Origin: an uncultured Collinsella sp. | Lineage (GTDB): Bacteria > Actinomycetota > Coriobacteriia > Coriobacteriales > Coriobacteriaceae | Length of the DNA stretch: 5,405 nucleotides | Assembly: GCA_959599615.1 (NCBI GenBank) | Contig: CAUGKA010000135.1 | Coordinates: 1 to 5,405 of the forward strand | Direction of reading: 5' to 3' | Shown: positions 4,930-5,405 of the stretch, in pieces | Layout: each line of letters opens with the position of its first letter | How positions within the stretch are numbered: the first letter of the stretch is position 1 | Program-made: the position numbers and the translations under genes | Notes under the pieces: model-generated | The model's database searches: none | Seen by the model: the letters and a program-made list of their open reading frames with translations, nothing else | What the model was told of the DNA's origin: nothing

Positions 4930-5405
4930 ATGTCTGAAGGCTGGAACATCCTGGTGGTTGATGATGAGCCTCCAATTAGGGCTGAGCTACGCTATCTGTT
5001 GGAAAAGGATACGCGTGTGGGTCAGATTGCCGAGGCGGGCAATGTCACCGAAGCCGTGGAGTCGATTCTGTCGAACAAGCCCGACGTGCTGTTTTTAGAC
5101 ATTACCATGCCCGGCCGCTCGGGAATTGAGCTTGCCGAGACGCTGCAGAACCTAAAGACGCCGCCGGTCGTGGTGTTTGTGACGGCATTTGCCGAGTATG
5201 CGGCCGATGCCTACAACCTCGATGCTGTCGATTACGTAGTCAAACCGGTCGAGGATGCCCGCTTGTCAAAGGCGCTCGACAAGATTGAGACTGCCCTGGG
5301 TGCTCGCCGTGTCGTCCATGCTCCGCGCCAGCCCTTGCGCCTGACGGTGGATCGCGGGGGCAAAAGGGTGTTCATTCCCGTGGCGGATGTCTGCTACTTT
5401 GAGGC
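4930..5405 (+). CDS. LytTR-family response regulator, 3' end beyond the window
   Basis: A two-component response regulator; 158 codons are visible and the rest is cut off by the window end. The start is fixed by AGAGGGG (4915-4921) 8 bases upstream. The receiver domain (about 1-120) carries the acidic pocket D11/D12, the phospho-acceptor D57 in LFLDITMPG, the switch residue T85 in FVTAF and the conserved K105 in DYVVKP. After a linker (about 121-133), the segment PLRLTVDRGGKRVFIPVADV (135-154) followed by CYFE is the opening of a LytTR DNA-binding domain, which normally adds about 100 residues. It follows the kinase by 38 bases with no terminator between, so the two form one operon. Phosphorylated LytTR regulators bind direct repeats in promoters. 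Likely targets include its own operon or the neighbouring permease-amidohydrolase pair, but the latter is inference. Confidence 0.93.
   Translation, partial: MSEGWNILVVDDEPPIRAELRYLLEKDTRVGQIAEAGNVTEAVESILSNKPDVLFLDITMPGRSGIELAETLQNLKTPPVVVFVTAFAEYAADAYNLDAVDYVVKPVEDARLSKALDKIETALGARRVVHAPRQPLRLTVDRGGKRVFIPVADVCYFE

Overview
The window looks like chromosomal DNA of a high-GC Gram-positive bacterium, most likely a Coriobacteriia gut anaerobe such as Collinsella. That placement is an inference from the GC-rich, C/G-ending codons, the strong AAGGAGG-type ribosome binding sites and the gene mix; no sequence here proves it.

Layout. Positions 1-172 hold a leftward unit: a 39-codon hydrophilic ORF (minus strand, 172 to 53) followed within 3 bases by a canonical intrinsic terminator (15-bp perfect stem, then a T-run on the minus strand). 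Positions 173-527 are non-coding and hold several inverted repeats, two of them terminator-like when read leftward. A rightward pair follows: an APC-superfamily permease (528-1979) and a cytoplasmic metal-dependent amidohydrolase (2111-3388). Between them lies a 131-base spacer with a compound GC-rich hairpin, a second hairpin whose loop can pair with an upstream segment, and a 12-bp perfect palindrome touching the amidohydrolase Shine-Dalgarno. An intrinsic terminator (3447-3472) closes this unit. Next comes a two-component system: a LytS/YpdA-class sensor kinase (3500-4891) with two membrane segments and a GAF-like sensory region, then a LytTR-type response regulator (4930 onward, cut by the window end). 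The 111-base gap before the kinase contains a 15-base palindrome centred on a -10-like hexamer and one exact match to the published LytTR half-site consensus.

Reading as a system. The permease probably imports a small amino-acid-like or amide-containing compound, and the amidohydrolase probably opens an amide, peptide or cyclic bond of it in the cytoplasm. The adjacent LytS/LytTR pair could control this uptake module, as the E. coli BtsSR and YpdAB systems of the same class control transporter genes, but that link is inferred from gene order only. The substrate cannot be read from the sequence. No mobile element, CRISPR array, tRNA or rRNA was seen.
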